A stretch of DNA of 33,822 nt from the NCBI GenBank assembly GCA_020148025.1, contig JAHCRH010000007.1, positions 1-33,822 on the forward strand. Direction: 5' to 3'. Each line of letters starts with the position of its first letter. Position 1 is the stretch's first letter. Source of the DNA: Patescibacteria group bacterium. GTDB lineage: Bacteria; Patescibacteriota; Minisyncoccia; Minisyncoccales; JAHCRE01. A program made the position numbers and the translations under genes. This document shows positions 1-9,907 of this stretch, in pieces. The notes beneath the pieces were generated by a model. The model worked only from the letters and a program-made list of their open reading frames with translations. It was not told the origin of the DNA and searched no databases.

Positions 1-1
1 A

Positions 2-421
2 AATTTAGGGTTGGTAATGACTCCTCCATCTTATATTCTTTTAGGAATCTCCTTGTTTTTGGCAATTCTTTTTGCTTTAGCGATATGTATGGTTTTAGGA
101 ATGTTTGCTCAAAACACAAAAAGTGCCCAAGTTATGAATATGCCCATTGTCTTATTGGTAATGTTTCCTTATTTTTTGCTAATGTTTCAAGATATAGAAA
201 CAATTTCTTTGCCTCTCAAAATACTTTTATATGCCATACCTTTTTCTCATCCAATTATTGCTTCAAAAGCGCTTGTATTTCATAACTATCCGATTGTGAT
301 TGGCGGAATAATATATATGATTATTTTTGCCGTGTCTACGATGTATATAGCGGCACGACTATTTAATACAGATAAAGTATTAACAGCGAGATTCTCATTA
401 AAAAGACTAAAAAGAAAGTAA
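2..421 (+). CDS. ABC-2 type transporter permease-like membrane protein, C-terminal part (5' truncated by window edge)
   Basis: Hydrophobic ORF open to the window edge (frame reads NLGLVMTPPSYILLG...); multiple TM segments; resembles ABC-2/NatB-type permease C-termini. Confidence 0.6.
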   Translation, partial: NLGLVMTPPSYILLGISLFLAILFALAICMVLGMFAQNTKSAQVMNMPIVLLVMFPYFLLMFQDIETISLPLKILLYAIPFSHPIIASKALVFHNYPIVIGGIIYMIIFAVSTMYIAARLFNTDKVLTARFSLKRLKRK

Positions 422-454
422 GAAAAAAAACGATTTTGACAATCAATAAATTTA

Positions 455-480
455 AAAACACCCAAATCAATGGGTGTTTT
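455..480. terminator. Bidirectional intrinsic terminator-like hairpin
   Basis: AAAACACCC-aaatcaat-GGGTGTTTT, perfect 9-bp stem ending in T-run, between convergent genes. Confidence 0.8.
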
Positions 481-535
481 AAAATGCAACTCCGGGGGCT
501 GGACGAGGTTAGAACCTGTTTAGTGAGATAATTAT

Positions 536-892
536 TTATTTTTTCTTCTTTTTTTTGTAATAATAAACATCTTTCGTTGTCATTTTCACTAACTTTATAA
601 TCTTCTTCTCATCAATATCTTTCAAAGAATAAATCTTAATATGTCTCATATATTCCCCAGTTCCTTCTAATAGCTTTTCAGATTTTTTCAATAACCCCCC
701 AAGAGTAAATCCCATATTCACGTGGTCTCTAAGCGCAACAATATAATACTTTCCTTCATACCACGGCGTCCCCCACTTTAACTCCTCTTTAATATCAGGA
801 AATGTCTTCAAAATAATTTTTCTTAATCTCTGACAAATTTCCTTTTGTGGGGACTTTTGTTTTTTTATATAATTATTAACTTCTTTGTTCAT
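536..892 (-). CDS. DUF1801 / YdhG-like domain protein
   Basis: MNKEVNNYIKKQKSPQKEICQRLRKIILKTFPDIKEELKWGTPWYEGKYYIVALRDHVNMGF; typical DUF1801 pattern. ORF-track start at 910 is TTG; ATG at 892 preferred. Confidence 0.75.
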   Translation of the reverse strand: MNKEVNNYIKKQKSPQKEICQRLRKIILKTFPDIKEELKWGTPWYEGKYYIVALRDHVNMGFTLGGLLKKSEKLLEGTGEYMRHIKIYSLKDIDEKKIIKLVKMTTKDVYYYKKKKKK

Positions 893-910
893 ATTTTCCA
901 ATTCTACCAA

Positions 911-936
911 AAAACCGCCTCAAAGGCGATTTTTTG
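911..936 (-). terminator. Intrinsic terminator downstream of rpoD/tRNA-Asn
   Basis: CGCCT-caa-AGGCG with flanking A/T runs (minus strand ends GGCGGTTTTTT). Confidence 0.6.
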
Positions 937-988
937 ATTAGTCTATTTTTGATAGGCCCCTCGGTCTCCCGAACACCTCACTAGCCTG

Positions 989-1060
989 CTCCGGCGGTAG
1001 GACTCGAACCTACAACCTAGTGCTTAACAGGCACCCGCGCTACCATTGCGCCACGCCGGA
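989..1060 (-). tRNA. tRNA-Asn (GTT)
   Basis: Minus: TCCGGCG TG GCGC AATGGTA GCGC G GGTGC CTGTTAA GCACT AGGTT GTAGG TTCGAGT CCTAC CGCCGGA G; full cloverleaf; CCA not encoded. Confidence 0.95.
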
Positions 1061-1094
1061 ATATATTAAATTTTAATAAAAATTCAGTTTTTAA

Positions 1095-2306
1095 TCAATA
1101 GCCTTTCAGTTTCTTGAGTTTTCGGTGTTCTCTAATTCTTTCCAGGGATTTGGCCTCAATTTGCCTAATTCTTTCCCGGGTCACGCCAAATTCTCTCCCT
1201 ACTTCCTCTAAAGTATGGGTGATGCCATTTTTTAAACCAAACCTCATTGATAATATTTTTTGTTCTCTGGGAGTTAAATCAACTAAAATTTGTTTTAATC
1301 TTTCTCTAAGTAGAGTTCTAGCTGCTGTTAGCGAAGGAGAAATTGCTTTTTCGTCCTTAACAAATTCAGCTAAAATACTATCGTCATCTTCTTTCCCAAC
1401 CGGAGTTTCCAAAGAGATAGTTGACTGGGAAATCTTCATTATGTGACGGACTTTATCAACACTGAGCCCCATTTCTGAGGCAATCTCCTCTGGTAGAGGG
1501 TCCCTTCCCAACTCCTGTAAGAGTCGGCGTCTTGCCCGAATAAATTTGGAGATAGTTTCCACCATATGGACTGGAATCCTGATTGTTCTAGCTTGATCAG
1601 CCAGAGCTCTGGTAATTGCCTGTCTTATCCACCAAGTACCATAGGTGGAAAATTTGTATCCCCTTCGCCAATCAAATTTCTCAACTGCCCGAAAAAGACC
1701 TAAATTTCCCTCCTGAATTAAATCAAGTAAAGTCAAATTTGGTGATCTCCCAATATATCTTTTGGCAATAGAAACTACTAATCTCAAATTAGCCCGAGCC
1801 AATTTTCTCTTGGCCTCCTCATCTCCTTTCTCAATTCTTTTTGACAATTCTTTTTCTTCTTCTGGAGTAACAAAAGGATGCTGGCCAATCTCTTTTAAAT
1901 ACATTTGAACAGAATCCAAAGTTGATTTTGGAACTTTTTTGGGCTTTTTGAGGATTTTTCCCACTTCCAGAAATTCTTTTACTCCCTTTACCCCAATTCC
2001 CCTTTTCTCTAAGTCTTCATATAGTTTCTCGAGGCCCGAAATATCTTTTTCGATTTTCGGAAAAAAATATAAAATTTCTGAAAAAGTAACAAAGCCCCGC
2101 TTCCTTCCTTTCTCAATTAGGGTTTTAAGTTTCTCGGGGGGAAAAATTTCTTTTTTCTTTCTCCGGATTATTTTCTTTTTCTTTCTCTTTTTCTTTCTTC
2201 TTCGAACTATTTTCCTTTTTAAAACTTTCCTGATTTTTCTTTTTTTCCTGATTTTTCTTTTTTTTCTAGGGCTCTTTTTTTTAGTAGAAATTTTCTTTTT
2301 TTTCAT
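1095..2306 (-). CDS. rpoD: RNA polymerase primary sigma factor (sigma-70) with very basic N-terminal tail
   Basis: [44 protein letters not shown]; region 4 [22 protein letters not shown]. Confidence 0.97.
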   Translation of the reverse strand: MKKKKISTKKKSPRKKRKIRKKRKIRKVLKRKIVRRRKKKRKKKKIIRRKKKEIFPPEKLKTLIEKGRKRGFVTFSEILYFFPKIEKDISGLEKLYEDLEKRGIGVKGVKEFLEVGKILKKPKKVPKSTLDSVQMYLKEIGQHPFVTPEEEKELSKRIEKGDEEAKRKLARANLRLVVSIAKRYIGRSPNLTLLDLIQEGNLGLFRAVEKFDWRRGYKFSTYGTWWIRQAITRALADQARTIRIPVHMVETISKFIRARRRLLQELGRDPLPEEIASEMGLSVDKVRHIMKISQSTISLETPVGKEDDDSILAEFVKDEKAISPSLTAARTLLRERLKQILVDLTPREQKILSMRFGLKNGITHTLEEVGREFGVTRERIRQIEAKSLERIREHRKLKKLKGY

Positions 2307-2342
2307 AAATTTAAATTGGGTTTTCCAAACTTGAAAGCGATT

Positions 2343-4085
2343 TTAGAGTTCTCGCAAATTGTGAAGCGATTTGGAAAAAAGATCGAATTCTTTGATTAAT
2401 TTCTGGACTTTTGGTAAATCTTTTTCATTCTCAGCCTTTTTAATTTCTTGGGAAATTCTATTCAATCTATTTTTAATCTCTAAAGTTTTAATTCCCGTTA
2501 AACAAATTCTAAATTCTTTATCCAAATCTTGATCTGAGATTTCCTCAACTTCTGATTTTAGAAAAAGATAATTTATCAAATCAGCCAATTCCGGGGGTGG
2601 CTTGACATTCTCTATGTGATGAATTTCCTTTTTTAAATAAGAAAGAGTTTCAGAGATTAGGGGAGAAAAAAATTCAAAATCTTTTTTAGAAATTAGGGAA
2701 AAATTTTCTGGAGATTTTAAAATCAGGGTAACTAATCTTTCCTCTAATCTCTCTTTTCGAGATTTCTGAGGAGGCAATGTCTCAACCTCAATTTCTGGCT
2801 TTTCAATTTTTATTTTTCGGAGCTCAGCCATTACATCTTCCTCTCTGACTTCCAAGTTTTTGGAAAGTTGCTGAATCCAATGAGACTGTTCAATTTTATT
2901 TGGAATTCTTTTTATCACCGGTAAAAGAACTTTTGAAATTTCTTTTTTCCCTCGGGGAGTTTTTTTATCAGACTTAGAAAAGGTGGTTTCAAAATAAAAA
3001 TCTAAAATTGATTTTGAACTCTCAACTAATTCTTTCCATTTTTTTTGATTTTGAGAAATAATATCAGCCGGATCTGAACCTTCTGGCATAGTGATTATTT
3101 TTACATCAAATCCCAGGTTTTGGGCCAAATCTATCCCCCTTCTGGTGGCCCAATCCCCGGCAATATCCATATCAAAAGCAGTCAAAATATTCTCTGAGTA
3201 TCTTTTCAAAATTTTTAATTGATAAGGAGTTAGGGCAGTTCCTGAAGTGGCTATTACATTTTCAAAAGCTATCTGATGAGACATAATGACATCGATATAA
3301 CCCTCAACTAAAATAGAAAAATCTCTTTTTCTAATTTCCATTTTTGCCTTATCTAAACCATATAAAATCCGACTTTTATCATAAAGCAAAGTGTTTGGAG
3401 TATTTATATATTTGGCGATTTCCTCGCTTTCTTTCTGGGTGAATATTCTTCCTCCAAAACCAATTGGCTGAGAGTTTAAATTAAAAATTGGAAAAGTTAT
3501 TCTTCCCCGAAACCGATCATAAAAATTACCTTTTTCATTTTTTATTGCCAGACCGGCTTTTTCAATTTCTTCTCGCGCGTACCCCTGAGAGACCAAAAAA
3601 TCAGATAATCCGTGCCAGCTATCAGGAGCATAACCAATTTGCCATTTTTTAATTGATTCTTCAGTAATTCCTCGAGCTAAAAGATATTTTTTAGCCTCCA
3701 AACCGGTTTTACTTCCTTCCAATTGCCTTTGGAAAAATCTGGAAGACAGCTCGCAAATTTCGTAAGTTTTTTGCCTCTCAGTTCTTAATTTTGGGTCTTC
3801 TCTTTTTAGCTTCACCCCTGCTCTTCGGGCTAAAATTCTCAACGCATCGCCAAATTCTACCCCCTCGATTTCCATTACAAAATTAAAAATTGATCCGCCT
3901 TTTTGGCAGCCGAAACAATGCCAAATCTGTCTGGCAGGTGATACAAAAAATGAGGCTTTTTTTTCTGAATGAAAGGGGCAGAGAGCTTTATAATTTGCTC
4001 CTGCTTTTTTCAATTTAATATAACTTGAGATTACCTTTACTATATCAAGACGATTTTTGATTTCTTCAATAGGTGAGGTTATCAT
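2343..4085 (-). CDS. dnaG: DNA primase
   Basis: CHC2 zinc finger CPFHSEKKASFFVSPARQIWHCFGCQKGG; Toprim EGYIDVI; AFDMDIAGDWA. Confidence 0.96.
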   Translation of the reverse strand: MITSPIEEIKNRLDIVKVISSYIKLKKAGANYKALCPFHSEKKASFFVSPARQIWHCFGCQKGGSIFNFVMEIEGVEFGDALRILARRAGVKLKREDPKLRTERQKTYEICELSSRFFQRQLEGSKTGLEAKKYLLARGITEESIKKWQIGYAPDSWHGLSDFLVSQGYAREEIEKAGLAIKNEKGNFYDRFRGRITFPIFNLNSQPIGFGGRIFTQKESEEIAKYINTPNTLLYDKSRILYGLDKAKMEIRKRDFSILVEGYIDVIMSHQIAFENVIATSGTALTPYQLKILKRYSENILTAFDMDIAGDWATRRGIDLAQNLGFDVKIITMPEGSDPADIISQNQKKWKELVESSKSILDFYFETTFSKSDKKTPRGKKEISKVLLPVIKRIPNKIEQSHWIQQLSKNLEVREEDVMAELRKIKIEKPEIEVETLPPQKSRKERLEERLVTLILKSPENFSLISKKDFEFFSPLISETLSYLKKEIHHIENVKPPPELADLINYLFLKSEVEEISDQDLDKEFRICLTGIKTLEIKNRLNRISQEIKKAENEKDLPKVQKLIKEFDLFSKSLHNLREL

Positions 4086-4169
4086 AACTTTTTAGAGTGT
4101 TTTTTGATTGAAATAGAAGAAAAATCTGCTCTAATTTTAGCAGATTTCTATTAATTGAGCAAACTTAGA

Positions 4170-5567
4170 TTAGCTTAATAATTTTCTATATAATTTAATA
4201 TATTCTTTGGCTGATTTTTTCCAGGAAAAATCTTTTTTCATTGCTCTTTCAATTAATTTTTTCCACTCTTTTTCGTTTTGATAGAATTTCAAAGCCCTTT
4301 TAATGCTTCTTAAAAAGGCTTCTGCTTTATATTCTTTAAAAAGAAAACCGGTTTTCCCATGCCTTATCGTATCAGACAGACCCCCGGTTTCTCTCCCAAT
4401 TGGAATTGTTCCGTATCTTTGAGAAATCAACTGGCCTAAACCGCAAGGCTCAAATTTGGATGGCATTAAGAAAAAATCAGATCCGGCATAAATATTCTGA
4501 GCTAAAGCTGAATCGAATTTAATTTTGACTGAAATATTTTTTTTGTATTTCCTGGCTAATTTAAGCAAATTTTTTTCATATTTTCTCTCCCCCTTTCCTA
4601 AGACTACTAATTGACAACTAGAATTCACCAAGAAAGGAGCTATCTTGCAGATTAAATCAACTCCTTTTTGAGAAGTTAAACGTCCGATAAAACTGAATAA
4701 AGGAGTTTTTTGATTTTGAGGAAGTTTTAAAATTCTTTGAAGGTCTATTTTGTTTTCTTTCTTTTTATTTAAATTCGAGAAAGAGTAATTTGCCTTCAAA
4801 CTGGAGTCGGTCTTTGGATTAAATCGATCTTGGTCAATACCGTTTAAAATCCCAGAGAGGTCTTTTTTCCTTTTCAGAAGAATCTTCTTTAGGCCCTCAC
4901 CATATTTCTTAGTTAAAATTTCTCGGGAATAGGTTTTACTGACAGTATTTAAAAGATCGGTATTTAAAATTCCCAGTTTTAGGCAATTTACATTTTTTTC
5001 AGGGAAGTTTGTTCCTAAAAATTTATTGACAAGCTTATTAGGATATATACCTTGATATCCTAAATTGTGAATGGTCAAGAGGGTTTTTATCTTATGTCCT
5101 TCTTTTTTAATTATAAAAGGGATTATAGCAGTATGCCAATCCTGGCAGTGCAAAATATCAGCATTCATTAATTTAGCAATCTCAATACCTGCCACTGATA
5201 GAAAAAGAAATCTTCCGGCTTCAGCTTCACTTCCTCCCGAAGAAGCGTCACTCTCAACATAAACACCTTTTCCTGAAAAGTATTTTTTATTTTCAATTAG
5301 AAAAAGAGGAACATTGGTGTTAGGTAAGAATGTCTTCCAGAGATTAAAGCTTTCTTTCTTTCTGTTGAATATGACCGGGATATTTTTCTTAACCAGTTTT
5401 AACTTATTCTTTTTAATTTTTATTACTTTATAAAAGGGAAGAATAACAGAAACATCCACCCCTAAGGGTTTAAGGGCTTTGGGGAGGGCACCCGTTACAT
5501 CAGCTAGACCCCCAATTTTGGCAATTGGGGCACATTCTGAAGCTATAAATAAAGTCTTTAAAGACAT
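4170..5567 (-). CDS. glgA: Glycogen/starch synthase, GT5 (copy 1)
   Basis: N-terminal AKIGGLADV; MPSKFEPCGLGQLISQRYGTIPIGRETGGLSDTI. Confidence 0.93.
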   Translation of the reverse strand: MSLKTLFIASECAPIAKIGGLADVTGALPKALKPLGVDVSVILPFYKVIKIKKNKLKLVKKNIPVIFNRKKESFNLWKTFLPNTNVPLFLIENKKYFSGKGVYVESDASSGGSEAEAGRFLFLSVAGIEIAKLMNADILHCQDWHTAIIPFIIKKEGHKIKTLLTIHNLGYQGIYPNKLVNKFLGTNFPEKNVNCLKLGILNTDLLNTVSKTYSREILTKKYGEGLKKILLKRKKDLSGILNGIDQDRFNPKTDSSLKANYSFSNLNKKKENKIDLQRILKLPQNQKTPLFSFIGRLTSQKGVDLICKIAPFLVNSSCQLVVLGKGERKYEKNLLKLARKYKKNISVKIKFDSALAQNIYAGSDFFLMPSKFEPCGLGQLISQRYGTIPIGRETGGLSDTIRHGKTGFLFKEYKAEAFLRSIKRALKFYQNEKEWKKLIERAMKKDFSWKKSAKEYIKLYRKLLS

Positions 5568-6535
5568 ATTTTTAGTAATTCGTCTAATTTATCAAATACT
5601 TTTTGGGATTCTTTCGATGGTATTTTAAAAACCGAGGCTGTTATTTGGGCAATATCTAAGATAGTCCTTAGCCTAAATAAACTAAAGCAGGCGGCAAAAC
5701 CTTTTTTTAGTTTAGTTTTTTGGAAATAAGGCTGCAAAAATTTATCACAAAGCGAAAGAACCCTTTTTTGAGAAAAGTGGTATCTCGCCATTACATAAAA
5801 ATGAACCCAAAAATTGGCTAAATCTATTGCTGGATGAAATTTTTTAGATAAGTCGAAATCCAAAAGAACAAAGTTTTTAGTTCTTTCAATGTAAAAAATA
5901 TTACTTGGTTGAAAATCAAAATGACTAAAAGAAAAAAGCTTTTTCGTCCAACATCTAGGAAATAAATTTTTGAGGTAATAATTTTTGAGTTCTTTATATT
6001 TTCTTCCTTCCTTTGGTGAATAATTTCTAATTTTTTTAAGCGAACCTCGAATGTATTTTTTTTCTTCGTTTATGGCATATGTTTTCAAAAATGTAGCGGG
6101 GATTTTTGTTTTTTGGAATTCGGCTAAAATTTGGCTAAATTTTGATATATTTTTCTCCCAAAAAGAAAATTTTTTTTCGAACAATCTAATCTGTTTTCCC
6201 TCAATATCTTCAGATAAACCAAATTTTAGAGAGGGTAAATATTCAAAATAATTTGGCAAATATTTGCCAATTTTTGTCTTTGCGAAAAATTTTAATAACC
6301 TAAATTGCCTCTCTTTTATTGTTTTCCCCCAGATATTTTTAGATAGCTTTTTTCCTTTTTTTGATAAAGATAGCCTATATAAAATTAGAATATTCCCTGA
6401 AAGGGTTTTTTTCGGGAAAATTCTTAGAGAAACCAATTTGTCAGCCCCAAAGTAAGTCTGGCATTTTCTTTTAAAAAAGGAATTCATTATTTTTTGAGAA
6501 AATAAGGCCTTGCTTTGTCGCGGAAAAAAACCCAT
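5558..6535 (-). CDS. APH/choline-kinase-fold phosphotransferase-like protein
   Basis: HFDFQPSNIFYIERTKNFVLLDFDLS resembles the APH catalytic HxDxxxxN...D motif; overlaps glgA start by 10 nt. Confidence 0.65.
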   Translation of the reverse strand: MGFFPRQSKALFSQKIMNSFFKRKCQTYFGADKLVSLRIFPKKTLSGNILILYRLSLSKKGKKLSKNIWGKTIKERQFRLLKFFAKTKIGKYLPNYFEYLPSLKFGLSEDIEGKQIRLFEKKFSFWEKNISKFSQILAEFQKTKIPATFLKTYAINEEKKYIRGSLKKIRNYSPKEGRKYKELKNYYLKNLFPRCWTKKLFSFSHFDFQPSNIFYIERTKNFVLLDFDLSKKFHPAIDLANFWVHFYVMARYHFSQKRVLSLCDKFLQPYFQKTKLKKGFAACFSLFRLRTILDIAQITASVFKIPSKESQKVFDKLDELLKICL

Positions 6536-6650
6536 ATTTATCTTTTATTTTAAAAAAGAGTTGCTGCCCAAAGTTTAGTAGGCTACTTTTTTTAAAGAGA
6601 AAACCTAAAATATTTTCTGATATTCTTTTTGGTAAATCTAGTGGTAAAAC

Positions 6651-8138
6651 TTAAAGCCCTCTTTGTTCGGGTTGGCCGGAAGACAGACGTTCATATTTTT
6701 TACGATATTTGCCGATCGTATCCAAAACCTCAGCATTGGTTATCTGCTTTCTCAACAAATCGACTGCGTGAATAGCATCATAAATATCATTTTTAGTTTC
6801 TAATTTCCAGATGGCGTCTCTCCATAAAATCGCTTCTTCAAAATTCTCTTTTTTTGCTGCCTTCTTCATGGCTTTTTGCATTAACTCAATAAAAGCGTCG
6901 TAAACCCAAGGCTCTCCTTTTTCAACAGTCCGAGTTTTGAAGGGAATTCTAGGATGTTTTTTGTATTCTTCATAAATCTTGCGTATGTAGCCTGTGCGTT
7001 GCCACTCAAAAATCTTAGCGATAATTTTTTGATAATAATTTTCTGCTAATCTAATTTGAGCTTCTTCTACACCCGGAACACTTTTAATAGTATCTACCAA
7101 TGCCCAAGCTCCTGCTTCTACAACCTCTAACGACCACCAGGGCCGAGCCGATGCCCAAAAAAAGTGATCCGAAGCAATAGCTTGGTCTAATTTATGACGA
7201 GCAACCTGCATTTTAGGATCTTTCTCATTACGGGCTTTAACTACAGAAAGAGCCAAATCCCGCAGTTCCCATTGCCAGGTATGAACCAGATTTCCTGTAT
7301 CCTTCCAAGTTAAGAACTGAACTCCCTTTTCAATATCTTTTTCTGTAGATGCCCAAGTTGAAGTCACCGGTGAAATTTTCTCTTGAGCTTTGAAAAATTT
7401 TGGTAACTCAGAAATAAATGCGTGATCAAAATCTTTCGAAACTAAAAGCCCAATTAACAGCTTGAGTAATCCTGGGCGATGATGTCCGAAAGTTTCTCCA
7501 TCCATAGCAGTAATCATATAACCTTCCTTATCATATTCATCTTTCATAATCTCTTGAAAATCTTGCTCCCGCCTAACTAAAGCACTCATAATTAAATTCG
7601 AAGGATTGCGTTCTCTGAAGAAAACTTTTAAACCAGTATCGGTAACCTCATAAATAGTTTTTGTATCTACTTGATTAACTTTCCCATTTAGACCAATCTC
7701 ATCGATAATTATCCATTTGTAACCTAAGTCCTCCAAAATTGGAGGTAAATTTGGGGCATAAGCCATTTCAGGAGGAAAAAATCCTGCAGGTTTATAAACC
7801 GACCCGAAAATTTTTTGATTGGTTTGCCGATTTAATATGATCTGCCTCCTAATTTCATCTTCTGGTAAAAGTGGCAATAAGGCATGATACTTGGCACTAT
7901 CAGTGAATTCTATCTGGCCACGTTCAGCAACAAATCGCAATCCCTCAATCACATCTTTATAACCTCTTTCCAAAAGCTGTTCTGATAGAGCGCCATTAAT
8001 ATTAAGGTTAATTTTAATTTCAGGGTTCTCTTTAAGATTCTCAACCAGTGGACGGTAGCTTTCATTAACTACTCGATCAAAAATTTCCGCAACTTGACGC
8101 GGCGGCTGATAAATATGTAGAAAATTCGCCCAAATCAT
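6651..8138 (-). CDS. Glycoside hydrolase family 57 protein
   Basis: HIYQPP, GFFPPEMAY, AMDGETFGHH match GH57 motif order. Confidence 0.88.
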   Translation of the reverse strand: MIWANFLHIYQPPRQVAEIFDRVVNESYRPLVENLKENPEIKINLNINGALSEQLLERGYKDVIEGLRFVAERGQIEFTDSAKYHALLPLLPEDEIRRQIILNRQTNQKIFGSVYKPAGFFPPEMAYAPNLPPILEDLGYKWIIIDEIGLNGKVNQVDTKTIYEVTDTGLKVFFRERNPSNLIMSALVRREQDFQEIMKDEYDKEGYMITAMDGETFGHHRPGLLKLLIGLLVSKDFDHAFISELPKFFKAQEKISPVTSTWASTEKDIEKGVQFLTWKDTGNLVHTWQWELRDLALSVVKARNEKDPKMQVARHKLDQAIASDHFFWASARPWWSLEVVEAGAWALVDTIKSVPGVEEAQIRLAENYYQKIIAKIFEWQRTGYIRKIYEEYKKHPRIPFKTRTVEKGEPWVYDAFIELMQKAMKKAAKKENFEEAILWRDAIWKLETKNDIYDAIHAVDLLRKQITNAEVLDTIGKYRKKYERLSSGQPEQRGL

Positions 8139-8146
8139 AAATTATT

Positions 8147-9667
8147 CTATTTTTTAAAATGAAAAGATATTACTTTTTTGTAGAGTTTTAAATATTTTTT
8201 AGCTGAGACTTCCCAGGAAAAATCAGCTCTCATTGCTCTTTTCGTTAGTCCGTGCCAGATTTTTTTGTGTTTGTAAGTTTCTAAAGCCCGGATTATTGCT
8301 CCAAAAAAAGCATAGGAGTTGAAATTTTCAAAAACAAAACCGTTCCCTGAATTCTTTTTTGGGTCAAAATCTTCAACTGTATCAGCCAATCCCCCAGTTT
8401 TTCTAACAATTGGTATGGCTCCATACCTCATCGCTTCCATTTGAGTAATGCCGCAGGGTTCAAATTTAGACGGCATTAAAAACAAATCACAACCCGCAAA
8501 AATATGTCTGGCTAAAGCTAAATCAAACATTAAATGGCAACCAACCTTTTTAGGAAATTTTTTATTCATCTCTTCGAAAAAACTTCGATATTTGGCTTCT
8601 CCCGCTCCGATGGTAACAAACTGAATATTAAATTCAGAAACTAAAGTTTCTAAAATCGGCATTAACAGGTCAATCCCCTTCTGCCCGCTTAATCTGCCCA
8701 CCATTCCCAAAACTGGAGTATCAGGGGATGGTTCTAGGTTGAATTCCTTTTGGAGATGAATTTTGTTCTCAATTCTTTTTTGAAGACTTGAAATATCAAA
8801 ATTGAAAGGGATTGATTTATCAGTGGCCGGATTTAGTTCCCGGTAGTCTAAACCGTTCAAAATTCCAAAAACTTTTGTCCTTACTTCTTTCAAAAGATCC
8901 TCTAATTTCTCGCCATACTCTTTGGTCAAAATCTCACTGGAGTAGGTTTCAGAAACAGTGTTGACAATGTCAGAATAAATAATTCCCCTTCTCATGAAAT
9001 TTTGTTTTAAAAGTTTTTCCGAAAAAAACGGGGCAATCTGCGATTTTCCATCATCAAAATCCAATTCTGAAACAAAACGGTGATCAAAAACTCCTTGATG
9101 AGAAAGGTTATGAATGGAAAAAACGGTCTTAATTTTACTTAAAACCGGATCTTTGTTATAGACAGTTTTTAAATAATTTGGGAGAGCGCCGGTATGCCAG
9201 TCGGCACAGTTTATAATATCAGGAACCCAATTAGACTGACGCAAGAATTCCAAGACTCCTCGGCTCAGAAGAGTAAAGCGAGTTGGGTCATCAGAATAAC
9301 CATAGACATTAGATCTTTTTTCATAATATTCCATATTCTCTAAAAAATAGACCGGAACATCAGGATTAGGAGGGAGATATCTTTTAACATTGCAAATCAA
9401 AAACTTTTTTTCCTCAGCTTCTCCACCGGTTGGAACTTTCAACCCTTCTAAAATCATTTCCAATTGATATTTTTTTTCATCAATTAAGGCATACTTTGGC
9501 ATAAAAATCCTTACATCTAATCCCATTTTCTTTAACGCCCGCGAGAGTGAAAAAATAACCATTCCTAATCCACCAATAGTAGCATAAGGATGAACTTCGG
9601 CGGCAACAAAAAGAACTTTTAAGGGTTTTTTAAAAAGTGGGAATTTTTTAGCAATTGAATCTGTCAT
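8147..9667 (-). CDS. glgA: Glycogen/starch synthase, GT5 (copy 2, divergent N-terminal motif)
   Basis: EVHPYATIGGLGMV; MPSKFEPCGITQMEAMRYGAIPIVRKTGGLADTV. Confidence 0.92.
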   Translation of the reverse strand: MTDSIAKKFPLFKKPLKVLFVAAEVHPYATIGGLGMVIFSLSRALKKMGLDVRIFMPKYALIDEKKYQLEMILEGLKVPTGGEAEEKKFLICNVKRYLPPNPDVPVYFLENMEYYEKRSNVYGYSDDPTRFTLLSRGVLEFLRQSNWVPDIINCADWHTGALPNYLKTVYNKDPVLSKIKTVFSIHNLSHQGVFDHRFVSELDFDDGKSQIAPFFSEKLLKQNFMRRGIIYSDIVNTVSETYSSEILTKEYGEKLEDLLKEVRTKVFGILNGLDYRELNPATDKSIPFNFDISSLQKRIENKIHLQKEFNLEPSPDTPVLGMVGRLSGQKGIDLLMPILETLVSEFNIQFVTIGAGEAKYRSFFEEMNKKFPKKVGCHLMFDLALARHIFAGCDLFLMPSKFEPCGITQMEAMRYGAIPIVRKTGGLADTVEDFDPKKNSGNGFVFENFNSYAFFGAIIRALETYKHKKIWHGLTKRAMRADFSWEVSAKKYLKLYKKVISFHFKK

Positions 9668-9681
9668 AAATTTTCAAGTTT

Positions 9682-9894
9682 TTAGGTTTGACTAGGTTGA
9701 GTAATTTTTTTCCTTTTTGCAAAAAAGAAAATATAAGCAATTTCAAGAACGGCTAAGGTATTTAAAATCAACAAAGCAATAAACCACTTTTTATGGCCAT
9801 TTTTAGCTGCTTTCCATAAAGCCACTCCTTTCCAGGGTAAAACCCAAAGAATTATAAGAATAAGAATTTTAGGATCAATTACAAAGTCTGTCAT
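9682..9894 (-). CDS. Small membrane protein, DUF5652-like
   Basis: Two hydrophobic segments, ILWVLPWKGVALWKAAKNGHKKWFIALLILNTLAVLEIAYIFFF. Confidence 0.65.
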   Translation of the reverse strand: MTDFVIDPKILILIILWVLPWKGVALWKAAKNGHKKWFIALLILNTLAVLEIAYIFFFAKRKKITQPSQT

Positions 9895-9907
9895 AGTTTT
9901 AAATTTC

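Noticed and set aside
1939-2334. ORF 1939-2334 (+), Phe/Leu-rich
   Set aside because: Antisense of the rpoD poly-Lys/Arg tail; composition artefact.
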